From Flavobacterium sp. N2820 (lineage in GTDB: Bacteria > Bacteroidota > Bacteroidia > Flavobacteriales > Flavobacteriaceae): DNA of 64,000 bases. The DNA is taken from positions 1,999,001 through 2,063,000 of the forward strand of contig NZ_CP110008.1 of assembly GCF_025947285.1 (NCBI RefSeq), written 5' to 3'. Of the stretch, positions 6,344 through 15,574 are shown one piece after another (position 1 is the first letter of the stretch; every line of letters begins with the position of its first letter). Both the position numbers and the translations under genes were made by a program. The notes under the pieces were generated by a model. It ran no database searches, was not told the origin of the DNA, and saw nothing but the letters and a program-made list of their open reading frames with translations.

Positions 6344-8209
6344 TTATTTCTTAACAATCAAGAATTCACTTCTTCTGTTTTGAGCGTGTTCTTCTTCAGT
6401 ACAATTTTCACAAACAACTTTTGGTTCGCTTTCACCAAAACCTTGTCCAGAAATTCTATCCTTAGCAACACCTTTAGAAACAAGATATTGTACAGTAGCT
6501 TTTGCTCTTCTATCAGATAAATTCAAATTGTATTTATCACTACCTCTACTATCTGTATGCGATTTTGCAAAAATAACCATAGTAGGGTGTTCAACCATAA
6601 CTTGAACTAACTTATCAAGTTCGGCAGCACCTTGCTGTGTAATATTACTTTTATTAAACTCGAAGAAAATTGGTTGTAAAATAACTTCTTTTTCTGTAAT
6701 TATTGGTAAAATTGGTTGCATTAAAATCTCAACTACAACTTCACCTCCATCTGTTTTTGCTACTGATCCAACGGCACTTTCATAACCTTGTTTAGAAACT
6801 TGGAAATTATAAGGCATATTACAGTTTACTCCAAAAGAAGATTTACCATTAGCCATTGTTGTTTGATTAGCAACAACTTTTTCTTTTTGGTCAACTAAAA
6901 CAACATTTGCACTTTCAATTACATAGCCAGTTTTAGCATCTTTTACAAGTGCAATTGCTTGAACACCACAAACTGGGTCAGCAATATAAATGTCATCATT
7001 TCCTCCTCTATTACTCGAAAAGAAACCAATCTTTTTAGCAGTATTATATGTAAATGCAAAATCATCTTTTTCAGTATTTACAGGAGCTCCAACATTTACA
7101 GCATCAGTACCTTTACTTAGATCCATTTTAAAAACATCTAAACCACCGAAACCTTGTTTTCCATTTGAAGAAAAGAACAATACATTATCATCTGTAATAA
7201 AAGGAAAACTTTCGTTTGCTTCGGTATTAACTTTAGCACCTAAATTTTCAGGAGTTCCATATTCGTCACCATTAACAGAAACTTTCCAAATATCATCTCC
7301 ACCAAAACCACCTGGCATGTTTGAAGAAAAATATAAAGTTTTTCCATCTTTACTGATGCTAGGATTTCTTACATCATATGCTGGATTGTTAAAAGGTAAT
7401 GGTTTACTGTTTGACCATGAACCACCAGTATTAGTTGCTTTATAAAGATAAATTTTACCGAATTTTGATTTTTTCTCTTTGTCTTTAGTAAACTCTTGTT
7501 CATTAAAGCTTTCACTACCATAAAAAATAGCACTACCGTCTGAACTAACAGAAGCTGGACCATCATGCCATCTCGTATTCAAATTATCAACAGCAGTAGC
7601 TTCACTAATCGTTTTATTTTCGTTATAAGTTGCCTTATATAAATCTAAGTATGGTTCTTCATTCCAATTACTATTTCTTTTTGAAGTATTTCTAGAACTA
7701 GTAAAATAAATGTTATTATCGTTTGTTAAAACAGCACCAAAATCAGTATTATCACTACTAATATCAGATTTAACAACGTCATATAATTTTGACTGATTTT
7801 TAAGCGTTGATAAATATTGCGGATTAGAATTGAATGCTTTTGCTCTTTGATCGTTTGGAGCAAGAGCTGCAAATTGTTTCATCTGTTTATCGGCTTCAGT
7901 ATAATTACCCTCAGCTTTTAACATTTGAGCATATTTGTAATACGTTTCTGCATCCTGCTTTTCTTCAATTGCTTTTGCAAACCATTTTACAGCTTCTTTG
8001 GTATTAAAAACGTTATAATAACTATCAGCAAGTTGCTTATAGACATAACTATCTGCTTTACCTTTTTCTGTTAATTTTAAATATTCATTAGCAGCATCAA
8101 CATATTCATATCTATCGAATAATTTATCAGCTGCCTTGGTGTCTTTGTTTTGTGCACTAAGTAAACCACTTGCGATTACAAAACTCAATGTTAAATATAT
8201 TTTTTTCAT
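6344..8209 (-). CDS. OmpA-family protein with TPR and PD40 repeats
   Basis: The 621-residue envelope protein has a signal peptide (about 1-19), TPR-like repeats (about 20-135), a WD40/PD40-like propeller (about 145-415, with repeated NDNIYFTSSR / DGKTLYFSSN strands), a carboxypeptidase-regulatory-like domain (about 420-495) and a C-terminal OmpA peptidoglycan-binding domain (FEFNKSNI to NRRSEFLIV). This architecture matches PorE-like partners of the T9SS. It is the last gene of the adhesin-PorP-OmpA cassette, 18 bases after the PorP/SprF gene. A role in anchoring the PorP/SprF protein or its cargo to peptidoglycan is inference. Confidence 0.9.
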   Translation of the reverse strand: MKKIYLTLSFVIASGLLSAQNKDTKAADKLFDRYEYVDAANEYLKLTEKGKADSYVYKQLADSYYNVFNTKEAVKWFAKAIEEKQDAETYYKYAQMLKAEGNYTEADKQMKQFAALAPNDQRAKAFNSNPQYLSTLKNQSKLYDVVKSDISSDNTDFGAVLTNDNNIYFTSSRNTSKRNSNWNEEPYLDLYKATYNENKTISEATAVDNLNTRWHDGPASVSSDGSAIFYGSESFNEQEFTKDKEKKSKFGKIYLYKATNTGGSWSNSKPLPFNNPAYDVRNPSISKDGKTLYFSSNMPGGFGGDDIWKVSVNGDEYGTPENLGAKVNTEANESFPFITDDNVLFFSSNGKQGFGGLDVFKMDLSKGTDAVNVGAPVNTEKDDFAFTYNTAKKIGFFSSNRGGNDDIYIADPVCGVQAIALVKDAKTGYVIESANVVLVDQKEKVVANQTTMANGKSSFGVNCNMPYNFQVSKQGYESAVGSVAKTDGGEVVVEILMQPILPIITEKEVILQPIFFEFNKSNITQQGAAELDKLVQVMVEHPTMVIFAKSHTDSRGSDKYNLNLSDRRAKATVQYLVSKGVAKDRISGQGFGESEPKVVCENCTEEEHAQNRRSEFLIVKK

Positions 8210-8227
8210 GTCGTTATCGCTTTTAGG

Positions 8228-9166
8228 TTAGAAAAATCTTGGAGAACTTGATACTTTTTTCGGGAAGTTCAAATCAAACAACAAAATAATCTCGTGAGAA
8301 GAAGGTGTTGTTACATTTAAATCAGATACGATATGATCATATGCATAACCAATTTTTACATTAGGAGAAACTGCGTAGTTAACCATAGCACCAAAACTAT
8401 CATCTAATCGATAAGTAATACCTGCTTCAAATTTTTGATTAAATAAGAAGTTAGTAGATAAATCTAATGACGCAGGAGCCTCAAATGCAGATTTTAACAT
8501 AAAGAATGGTTTGAATTTAATGTTTTCTGAAACATCAAACACATAACCTCCTGTTAAAAAATAATGAGCTGTTTCTGGTCCAAATTCATATTGATCTCCA
8601 CCACTATTTACTGTTAAATGGGTTCTTTTAAGAAAGTTAGGCACCGAAAATCCTACATAATATTTATCAGAATAGAAAAATACCCCAGACCCAATATTAA
8701 AATAAGTATTATCTACATTTGACCCAAATGCTGGATCAATTATAAAATTATCTTGTAAAGAAGGATCTACATCGCTCAACAATCCAATTTTTTGCATTGT
8801 TAATCCTGCTTTAATACCAAAAGCAAGTTTATGATTTTCCCCTACTTTTAAAGTATACGAAAAATCTCCATAAACATTGTTCTCTTCTACAGGACCAAGC
8901 TTATCAGAAACCACTGACAGACCTAAACCAACATTTTTCCCAACAGGTGTATGACCAAAAAAGGTCGCTGTAGTTGGAGCATCTTCAATTTCAATCCATT
9001 GCTTTCTATATAACAATCCCATCGAAAGATTTTCCTTTGAACCTGCGTAAGCAGGATTCATCACACTCATATTATACATATATTGCGTGTAATGTGGGTC
9101 TTGCTGAGCAAATGTTTCAACAGTAAAACCTAATGCAACTAATGCAACTAATAATAGTTTTTTCAT
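8228..9166 (-). CDS. PorP/SprF-family T9SS outer-membrane protein
   Basis: The 312-residue beta-barrel protein begins with a signal peptide (about 1-20) and the family signature QQDPHYTQYMYNMSVMNPAYAG. The repeated short strands and the ending DLNFPKK complete the PorP/SprF pattern. In flavobacteria these proteins are encoded directly after large type B-sorted adhesins (as SprF follows SprB) and help attach them to the cell surface. Here the gene follows the 1811-residue adhesin by 57 bases that contain a strong hairpin, and precedes an OmpA-family gene. Confidence 0.94.
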   Translation of the reverse strand: MKKLLLVALVALGFTVETFAQQDPHYTQYMYNMSVMNPAYAGSKENLSMGLLYRKQWIEIEDAPTTATFFGHTPVGKNVGLGLSVVSDKLGPVEENNVYGDFSYTLKVGENHKLAFGIKAGLTMQKIGLLSDVDPSLQDNFIIDPAFGSNVDNTYFNIGSGVFFYSDKYYVGFSVPNFLKRTHLTVNSGGDQYEFGPETAHYFLTGGYVFDVSENIKFKPFFMLKSAFEAPASLDLSTNFLFNQKFEAGITYRLDDSFGAMVNYAVSPNVKIGYAYDHIVSDLNVTTPSSHEIILLFDLNFPKKVSSSPRFF

Positions 9167-9186
9167 TATTAATATTTTGAAGTTAA

Positions 9187-9214
9187 GCAGCCTTCACTTT
9201 AAAGTGAAAGCTGC
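9187..9214 (-). promoter_or_regulatory. 28-nt hairpin between adhesin and porP/sprF genes
   Basis: The sequence is an almost perfect palindrome: GCAGC and GCTGC bracket CTTCACTT / AAGTGAAA, giving 13 of 14 pairs. It lies 9 bases past the adhesin stop. No T-run follows on the minus strand, so it looks like an mRNA processing or stabilising hairpin and not an intrinsic terminator. Confidence 0.6.
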
Positions 9215-9223
9215 ATATAATTA

Positions 9224-12200
9224 TTATTCACCTCTATTGATATATACCCAACCTGTTTCACTAGGTCTGTCATTAAATTCAATCATAAAGTAGTATGTAC
9301 CTGTTGGCAATTCGTTACCATTATCAGCTTTACCACCCCATTCGTCAGTATAACTAGTTTTTGAGTAAACTTTAAGTCCATATCTGTTAAAAACTTCAAC
9401 TTTTTTGATATCAAAAGCAGATAAGTTCCAAGTATCATTATTACCATCACCATTAGGAGAAAATCCTTTAGGTATTGTACAAGCATTTAATGTAACTAAG
9501 AATTGTCCTTGATCATAACAAATATCGTTAGGAACAAAAGTATAAGTAGTTGCACCAGCGACAGTATTGTTGATAACCGCCGGAGTCCAAGTTCCTTGTA
9601 ATTCATAACCTTCAACAGACATTGTTGGGAAATCAATTTGAGAACCTATACAGCCTTCAACACTGCTAAAAGTAACTACGATTTTTGCATCAATAATAAC
9701 TGACAAAGTACCAGCAGATGCACATTGACCTGATGTAGGAATAAAATCATAAGTATAGTTACCTGCTACCGAGGTATCAATTGTTGAAACTGGCAAACCT
9801 CCCAATTCCCAAGTACCTGTAAATCCTTCAACTGAAGAAGTAGGCAATACATTATTTACATCTCCTTCACAAAGTGTAATAGCGTTAAATGTACTAGTTG
9901 TTGATGGCGTGATTGTTACATTGAAGGTAAAACTTCCTGCATTTAAACAATTAGCTGCATCTAAAGCAACACTGTAAGTTACTGCATAAGTATTAGGAGT
10001 ACTTCCCATTACATCAATTTCTCCAGTTACTGGATCAATTGTTAATCCAGCGGTAGAGCTATACGTTCCACCACTTGTAAAGCCACTTGCAGAAGTATCT
10101 GGCAATAAATTAGCATTATCATTACATACTGGTGTTGAATAACTTATCGTTGTTACAGGATTATTAAATATTGGCGCTACTATTGTAAAACTATATGGTT
10201 GAGAATCACAGTTTGTTATAGTATCATGAACAACTAATGTATAATTTCCTGGCATAACACCTGAAAAAGTTGTCGTAGGCTGAGTAGTTGAAGTAGTTCC
10301 ATCACTTAAGATATACTCATAACTTGCTACAAATAAAGTATAAATACCAACATTTGAATAATCTCCTTGAGTAGAAGTTGGACTACCCCAGTCTGTTGCT
10401 ACCCAATCAGCAGGATCCCAGTTGATTGAAGGAAGTGTGGTTCCAATAGCAACTCTTTGATAGTTATAACCAACTCCATTAGAAGGTGTAAATGGTGTAC
10501 CATCTGAAGTTCCCCATACATCAATTTCCACATCTGTATTGGTTGTTAAAGCTATTTTATCATTATTATTAACTGCACCACAAGTTGTAAAAGTTAAATC
10601 TGGAGTAACTCCTCCTTCATTAGCACTGTTACTAAGTTTAATAACTACAACATCATCATTAGCTAAAATACCTGATAAATTTAAATTACATCCTGCAGCA
10701 GGGTTCGTATTTCCATTGGTATATACTTTTAATCTATATCCACTTAAATCAATACTAGCTCCCGTTCCATTATATATCTCTACATATGTTAAAGACCCTG
10801 GCTGAGCATCTGTAACTTCCGAGATAAATAAATTTCCTGGATAGTTCAACTGAGAAATTAAAGGAGATGTCACCTCTACAACACCAGTTTGAACAGCACA
10901 AGTAGGTTGTGTTAAATTTGCCGTTGGCACTGGCACTGTAACCACAGCAACGTTAGAAATTTGTCCTGATATAGTATTAGCACATGCCGTAGTTCCATCA
11001 GTAACGTCTAATAATATAATTTCAACATTAACAGTTGAAGGAATATTTAATGTAGCATTTCCAGTTCCATCTAATAATACAGATTGTGCTAAACCACCAT
11101 TTATAGTATAAGTCACAGTTGCATTAGGTGTTCCAGTCACTGTAAACACAGCATCACTTCCAATACAAGCAAATGGACTTGGCGCCGATAAAGTGGCAGT
11201 AGGAAGTGGATTCACAATTACCGTTGATGTATTTGTAACTACAATATTACAAACCGAATTGTGGATATTTAATAATGCTAAATCAACATTTCCAACTGCA
11301 GGTAAAGTAACTGTTACTGTTGCAAAACCAGTAGCATCAATAGAAGCTGTTTGGATAGCGCCTCCATTAATTGTATAATCAACATCAAAGTTTGGTGTAC
11401 CTTCAATTGTGAATGTAGCATTATTTCCAAAACATATTGGAGAGTTGTTTGTAACTTGTGTAATCGATGGAGAAAAATTCGTAATTACAATTGGTGTTGC
11501 TTCAAAAATTGAACAACCGTTAATCACAAAATTAAAGTTATCGTAAGTACCTGCATTCAATCCATTGATAATGATATTTCCAGTCAAGTTAGCTTGGAAA
11601 TTAGCTGGCCCAACTGCTACAGTATCATCATTATATGTTACACTGTAAATATCTCCTGGATTAAATCCTGAAACTGTAATAAATGCATTTGAACTTCCAC
11701 ATTCTTCATTTTGAGAAGTAAATGTAATTGCACTTTGAATTGAAAAATTAGCAATAAAATTATTTCCAGCATTATTTACTAAAATTGTATCATCACATTG
11801 CGAAGGACTATCATTATCTCCTAAGATATCGAAATAAACCTCAACAATATAATCACCAGGTGCATTCTGAGTCAAATCGATTGCTTGTGCAATGTTACGC
11901 CATTTTTGATCACCTAAATCACAAGGTCCACCCGTAGGGAAAGTTGCTCCAACACAATCATCATAGAAAGGTAAAGCTAAAGTATTAAATGCTCCTGGAG
12001 TAGCTGACGCCAAATAAACTCTATAAAACATATTAGCCCCACAAACATTTGATGTAGCCGTTTTAAAAGATTTCAATTCAGCACCTTTCAAAATAAGATT
12101 ACCTGAATTTTGAACATACGTTCCAAAATCATTATTAGTATATACATTCGTTGCAGGAGCAATTAAATCTGCACCAGAACCAGTAATATTAAAAAATTCA

Positions 12201-14659
12201 CCTGGATCTGTCGTTTCACAATTATCAATATAGACAGCTGTTGCAAAAGCATTAAATGTACAAGATGTAATAATTTCAATGTCCATTGTAAAAATTGGAG
12301 AACATTGGAATGCCGGTAGATCTGGTGTAAAGGTATATGTAAAAATTCCTCCTACAGATGCATCAATTTCAGTAACTGGATTTCCACCTACTGACCATAC
12401 TCCTGTTACCCCATTACTATCTGTATTTGAAAGTGGAATATTTGGAGATCCAACACAAATTTGACCAGGATTACTAAATGTTGGTTGTAAAACATCTAAA
12501 ACTGTAATTTCAATTGAGTTTTGTGTAGAACAAATTGGATTTGTATCTGTTGACTCTGTAACAATTGTATAAGTTCCTGGAGTTGTAGCTACAAAGTTTA
12601 CTGTTGTTCCAGTAGTAGCACTCAAACCAGTACCTGTCCAGTTATAAACGCCATTACCACCTGAAGCAGTTAATGCAATAGTTTCTCCTAAACATATAGT
12701 TGGATTAACTGGAGCTATTTGTACATCGGTAATAGTTGAACCTCCTGTAGTAACGGTAACTGCATAATCACAAACCGCCCCTGCAAAACCATCAATCATT
12801 AAGTAATAATTTTGACCCGGAACAAGTCCTGTAAATGTCAAAGCATTTAAGCCTGGCGCCATATTGAAGTAACATCCTAAATCAGTAACCGCTCCTGAAC
12901 CACAAGCTGTAGTTGTAAAAATCATAAATTGAATTCCACTACCATTTGTACAGTTACCCACATCTACGTTCATAGAAATTGAAGTTGATGCCGCTTGGAA
13001 CGTTAAAAACGAGTTGTTTTCAATAGAACCACAAAAAGCTGTATCAAGTGCTCCCCAAGAAGCATCTGTATAGGTACCAGAAGTGTTACCACAGTAACCA
13101 TCTAAATCACAAACAGGCGGTGCAGTTGTACATATATCACTCGCAGGTGTAGAGCTACCACAGCCTGGGAACAATGTTGTAAATGATCTTGGCCCAGCCC
13201 AAAAACTTACCCCATCAGTAGCTCCACAATTAGCCAATACATAATATTCTAAAGGTGTATTTGGTGGTAAATTAGTAGCCGTAAAAGGATTTGTAGGCGC
13301 GTTTATAATTGTTGAACCTGCGGTAGGATATCCTGTTCCTGCTGGCTGTATTACAATTTGCCATCCTCCAACTGGTGGAGTTGTATTATTGTCAGTCCAC
13401 GATAATGTGGCACTATCTGGAGTAACATTTGTTACTGTTAAACCTGTAGGTTGAACACAAGGTGGTGGCGGTGCACATGTTACATTTGATGTCCAACCAG
13501 CTCTAACCCCTGAAGAATCACTTCTAAAAACAAAAGTTAAAGCACCCGTTGGGTGTGTTGAAGTAAATGGACCAGGAATGGTAGTTCCCCAGTATCCTCC
13601 AGCTAATCCGCCAGGTACATTTCCTGCACCATTAGCACTTGCAATTAAAGGAGAAGCCGTTGAAGGCCCATCATAAACATATAATGCATCCCAATTGGCT
13701 TCTGTATTAAATGACGTAAAAAACACAGTAACTACATCACCTGCGGTAACAGGTGTTATTGTAGTAGTAATATTTTCATTATTTGCATAATTTCCTGCTA
13801 CTCCTCCTGAATCAACGAAATTACCTCCACAAACGGGCGGCAAAGCAGTAGTTTGAAAATTAGTACATGTAGCTGTCCATGGACTTGGATTATCAACATC
13901 ACATAATGATCTTACATAATAACAATAACTTGTTAGCGGAGATAAACCCGTTAAAACATATGGATTTGTAGTAACAGAAATTGTTGTTCCTGTTCCTTGA
14001 ACAAAACCAACAGGTCCATATTCAATTTCCCATGGCCCGGTTGGGTTAGGACTTGTCCATGACAAAGTTGCAGAAGTAGACAAAGCCACAGCAGTAGGCG
14101 CTGTATTAATTTGACAAGCTGGATCTACCTTCACATCATCAACTAACCATCTATCCCCGTTATCATTTTCCATTACAAATGCAATGTGAATATTCTGACC
14201 GGCATAGGCACTTAAATTAACAAATTTTTGCTCATAAACATTGTAAGTAGTAACTAAATCAGCCTCTGTCCATGTTTGAACAGTTACGAAATCTGTACTA
14301 ATATTCTGAGAAGCAGTTGAAACCCTAATAGTATAAATACTACCGAAATTTCCATTTTGCGTTTTTCTAGTGTAAAAGCGAAGTTGTCCATTTGCAGGAA
14401 CAAGAACCTGCGGTGCAACTAGCCAATCTAATGCAGTTGTTCCATCAGTTACATTTTCTCTATTCAAAAATGCTGCTTTTGCCCCAGAATGAACCAACGA
14501 GGCATTTGTCGTCTCATTCCATTGTTGAGCTAATCCAATTCCATTGTCAAATCTAATCCATCCAGTTGGCGGAAACGTAGGCCCTTCAAATCCTTCAGGG
14601 AACTGACCGTAACTTAAAACGGAAAAAATCGACATGAAAAAAAGTAATAGTTTTTTCAT
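9224..14659 (-). CDS. large T9SS type B adhesin-like surface protein
   Basis: The 1811-residue protein starts with a signal peptide (about 1-18). In order I see a jelly-roll/MAM-like domain (about 20-180), a fibronectin type III domain (about 182-272), a CUB-like domain (about 276-400; YDGPSTASPLIAS), a second FnIII (about 402-497), a CUB/PPC-like Cys-containing region (about 510-625), several Ig/PKD-like modules, and a lamin-tail domain (about 1275-1425; FISEVTDAQPG, SGYRLKVYTNG). It ends with the gliding-motility-type CTD (about 1725-1811), opening with PKGFSPNGDGNNDTW. That end is a type B T9SS sorting signal. The protein should be exported and displayed with the help of the PorP/SprF protein encoded next. 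Ligand unknown; it is shorter than SprB and lacks SprB-like long tandem repeats. Confidence 0.9.
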   Translation of the reverse strand: MKKLLLFFMSIFSVLSYGQFPEGFEGPTFPPTGWIRFDNGIGLAQQWNETTNASLVHSGAKAAFLNRENVTDGTTALDWLVAPQVLVPANGQLRFYTRKTQNGNFGSIYTIRVSTASQNISTDFVTVQTWTEADLVTTYNVYEQKFVNLSAYAGQNIHIAFVMENDNGDRWLVDDVKVDPACQINTAPTAVALSTSATLSWTSPNPTGPWEIEYGPVGFVQGTGTTISVTTNPYVLTGLSPLTSYCYYVRSLCDVDNPSPWTATCTNFQTTALPPVCGGNFVDSGGVAGNYANNENITTTITPVTAGDVVTVFFTSFNTEANWDALYVYDGPSTASPLIASANGAGNVPGGLAGGYWGTTIPGPFTSTHPTGALTFVFRSDSSGVRAGWTSNVTCAPPPPCVQPTGLTVTNVTPDSATLSWTDNNTTPPVGGWQIVIQPAGTGYPTAGSTIINAPTNPFTATNLPPNTPLEYYVLANCGATDGVSFWAGPRSFTTLFPGCGSSTPASDICTTAPPVCDLDGYCGNTSGTYTDASWGALDTAFCGSIENNSFLTFQAASTSISMNVDVGNCTNGSGIQFMIFTTTACGSGAVTDLGCYFNMAPGLNALTFTGLVPGQNYYLMIDGFAGAVCDYAVTVTTGGSTITDVQIAPVNPTICLGETIALTASGGNGVYNWTGTGLSATTGTTVNFVATTPGTYTIVTESTDTNPICSTQNSIEITVLDVLQPTFSNPGQICVGSPNIPLSNTDSNGVTGVWSVGGNPVTEIDASVGGIFTYTFTPDLPAFQCSPIFTMDIEIITSCTFNAFATAVYIDNCETTDPGEFFNITGSGADLIAPATNVYTNNDFGTYVQNSGNLILKGAELKSFKTATSNVCGANMFYRVYLASATPGAFNTLALPFYDDCVGATFPTGGPCDLGDQKWRNIAQAIDLTQNAPGDYIVEVYFDILGDNDSPSQCDDTILVNNAGNNFIANFSIQSAITFTSQNEECGSSNAFITVSGFNPGDIYSVTYNDDTVAVGPANFQANLTGNIIINGLNAGTYDNFNFVINGCSIFEATPIVITNFSPSITQVTNNSPICFGNNATFTIEGTPNFDVDYTINGGAIQTASIDATGFATVTVTLPAVGNVDLALLNIHNSVCNIVVTNTSTVIVNPLPTATLSAPSPFACIGSDAVFTVTGTPNATVTYTINGGLAQSVLLDGTGNATLNIPSTVNVEIILLDVTDGTTACANTISGQISNVAVVTVPVPTANLTQPTCAVQTGVVEVTSPLISQLNYPGNLFISEVTDAQPGSLTYVEIYNGTGASIDLSGYRLKVYTNGNTNPAAGCNLNLSGILANDDVVVIKLSNSANEGGVTPDLTFTTCGAVNNNDKIALTTNTDVEIDVWGTSDGTPFTPSNGVGYNYQRVAIGTTLPSINWDPADWVATDWGSPTSTQGDYSNVGIYTLFVASYEYILSDGTTSTTQPTTTFSGVMPGNYTLVVHDTITNCDSQPYSFTIVAPIFNNPVTTISYSTPVCNDNANLLPDTSASGFTSGGTYSSTAGLTIDPVTGEIDVMGSTPNTYAVTYSVALDAANCLNAGSFTFNVTITPSTTSTFNAITLCEGDVNNVLPTSSVEGFTGTWELGGLPVSTIDTSVAGNYTYDFIPTSGQCASAGTLSVIIDAKIVVTFSSVEGCIGSQIDFPTMSVEGYELQGTWTPAVINNTVAGATTYTFVPNDICYDQGQFLVTLNACTIPKGFSPNGDGNNDTWNLSAFDIKKVEVFNRYGLKVYSKTSYTDEWGGKADNGNELPTGTYYFMIEFNDRPSETGWVYINRGE

Positions 14660-14694
14660 TATGTTAATATTTTGTTATGGTTTGATTAATTTCC

Positions 14695-14702
14695 CAAAGT
14701 TA
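14695..14702 (-). promoter_or_regulatory. -7 box for the T9SS adhesin cassette
   Basis: On the minus strand TAACTTTG is a perfect TANNTTTG box 35 bases before the adhesin ATG. It is the only box found ahead of the three-gene cassette. Confidence 0.55.
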
Positions 14703-14788
14703 ACAATTAAAATTGTTTGGAATACATCTATCGATGAAATGTAACATATATCCGATAAAATGTGTTTTTTAACACAGTATATTTTATG

Positions 14789-14796
14789 TATTTTTG
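14789..14796 (+). promoter_or_regulatory. -7 box for lpxH
   Basis: TATTTTTG fits TANNTTTG exactly. It lies 25 bases before the TTG at 14822 and rules out the upstream in-frame ATG at 14762 as the translation start. Confidence 0.55.
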
Positions 14797-14821
14797 TAGA
14801 AATAATATAATATTCGACAAT

Positions 14822-15574
14822 TTGAAATCAAATTCAAAAATTTATTTTGCTTCAGACCAACATTTTGGAGCTCCAACACCTGACTTAAGTTTTCCAAGAG
14901 AACAAAAATTTGTAGCTTGGTTAGACGAAATCAAGAAAGATGCCGAGGCAATCTTTTTACTTGGTGATTTATTTGATTTTTGGTTCGAATACAAAACTGT
15001 TGTTCCAAAAGGTTTTATTAGAGTTTTAGGTAAATTAGCCGAATTAAAAGACCAAGGAATTCCAATATATTTCTTTGTTGGAAATCATGATTTATGGATG
15101 AATGATTATTTTCAAAAGGAGTTAAATATTCCCGTTTATCATGATAACCAAGAATTTACCTTCAATGGAAAAACATTCTTAATTGGCCATGGTGATGGAA
15201 AAGGTCCTGGCGACATGGGCTACAAACGAATGAAAAAGGTATTTACCTATCCGTTTTCAAAATGGTTATTTCGTTGGTTACATCCAGACATTGGTGTAAA
15301 ATTAGCCCAATATCTGTCTGTTAAAAACAAACTCATTTCGGGTGTTGAAGATGTAAAATATTTAGGTGAAGAAAACGAATGGTTAGTTCAATATTGCAAA
15401 CGTAAATTAGAAACCAAACACTATAATTTCTTTGTTTTTGGTCACCGCCATTTACCTTTAGAAATCGAATTGACATCAGATTCAAAATACATCAATTTAG
15501 GCGATTGGATTGGCTATTTTACCTATGGCGTTTTTGATGGCGAAAAAATGGAACTGAAAGAATTCAAAAATTAA
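14822..15574 (+). CDS. lpxH: UDP-2,3-diacylglucosamine hydrolase
   Basis: LpxH removes UMP from UDP-2,3-diacylglucosamine to give lipid X in the Raetz pathway of lipid A synthesis. The calcineurin-like metal-binding residues are visible in order: D12 and H14 (SDQHFG), D49 (GDLFDFWFEY), N88-H89 (GNHD), H123 (GHGDG) and a C-terminal GHRH. I start at the TTG at 14822, giving MKSNSKIYFASDQHF (250 residues), because the family begins just before this strand and the likely promoter is at 14789-14796; an in-frame ATG at 14762 lies upstream of that promoter. The last 4 bases overlap the convergent MFS gene. Confidence 0.92.
   Translation: MKSNSKIYFASDQHFGAPTPDLSFPREQKFVAWLDEIKKDAEAIFLLGDLFDFWFEYKTVVPKGFIRVLGKLAELKDQGIPIYFFVGNHDLWMNDYFQKELNIPVYHDNQEFTFNGKTFLIGHGDGKGPGDMGYKRMKKVFTYPFSKWLFRWLHPDIGVKLAQYLSVKNKLISGVEDVKYLGEENEWLVQYCKRKLETKHYNFFVFGHRHLPLEIELTSDSKYINLGDWIGYFTYGVFDGEKMELKEFKN

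Noticed and set aside
6990..7445. Plus-strand open frame opposite the OmpA-family gene
   Set aside because: It is an antisense shadow of a well-supported gene with no start context.
9224..14659. Possible CRISPR or tandem-repeat array within the giant gene
   Set aside because: The repeated GT/AC-rich pattern is codon usage of Thr/Asn/Val-rich beta modules; no fixed repeat and spacer lengths are seen.
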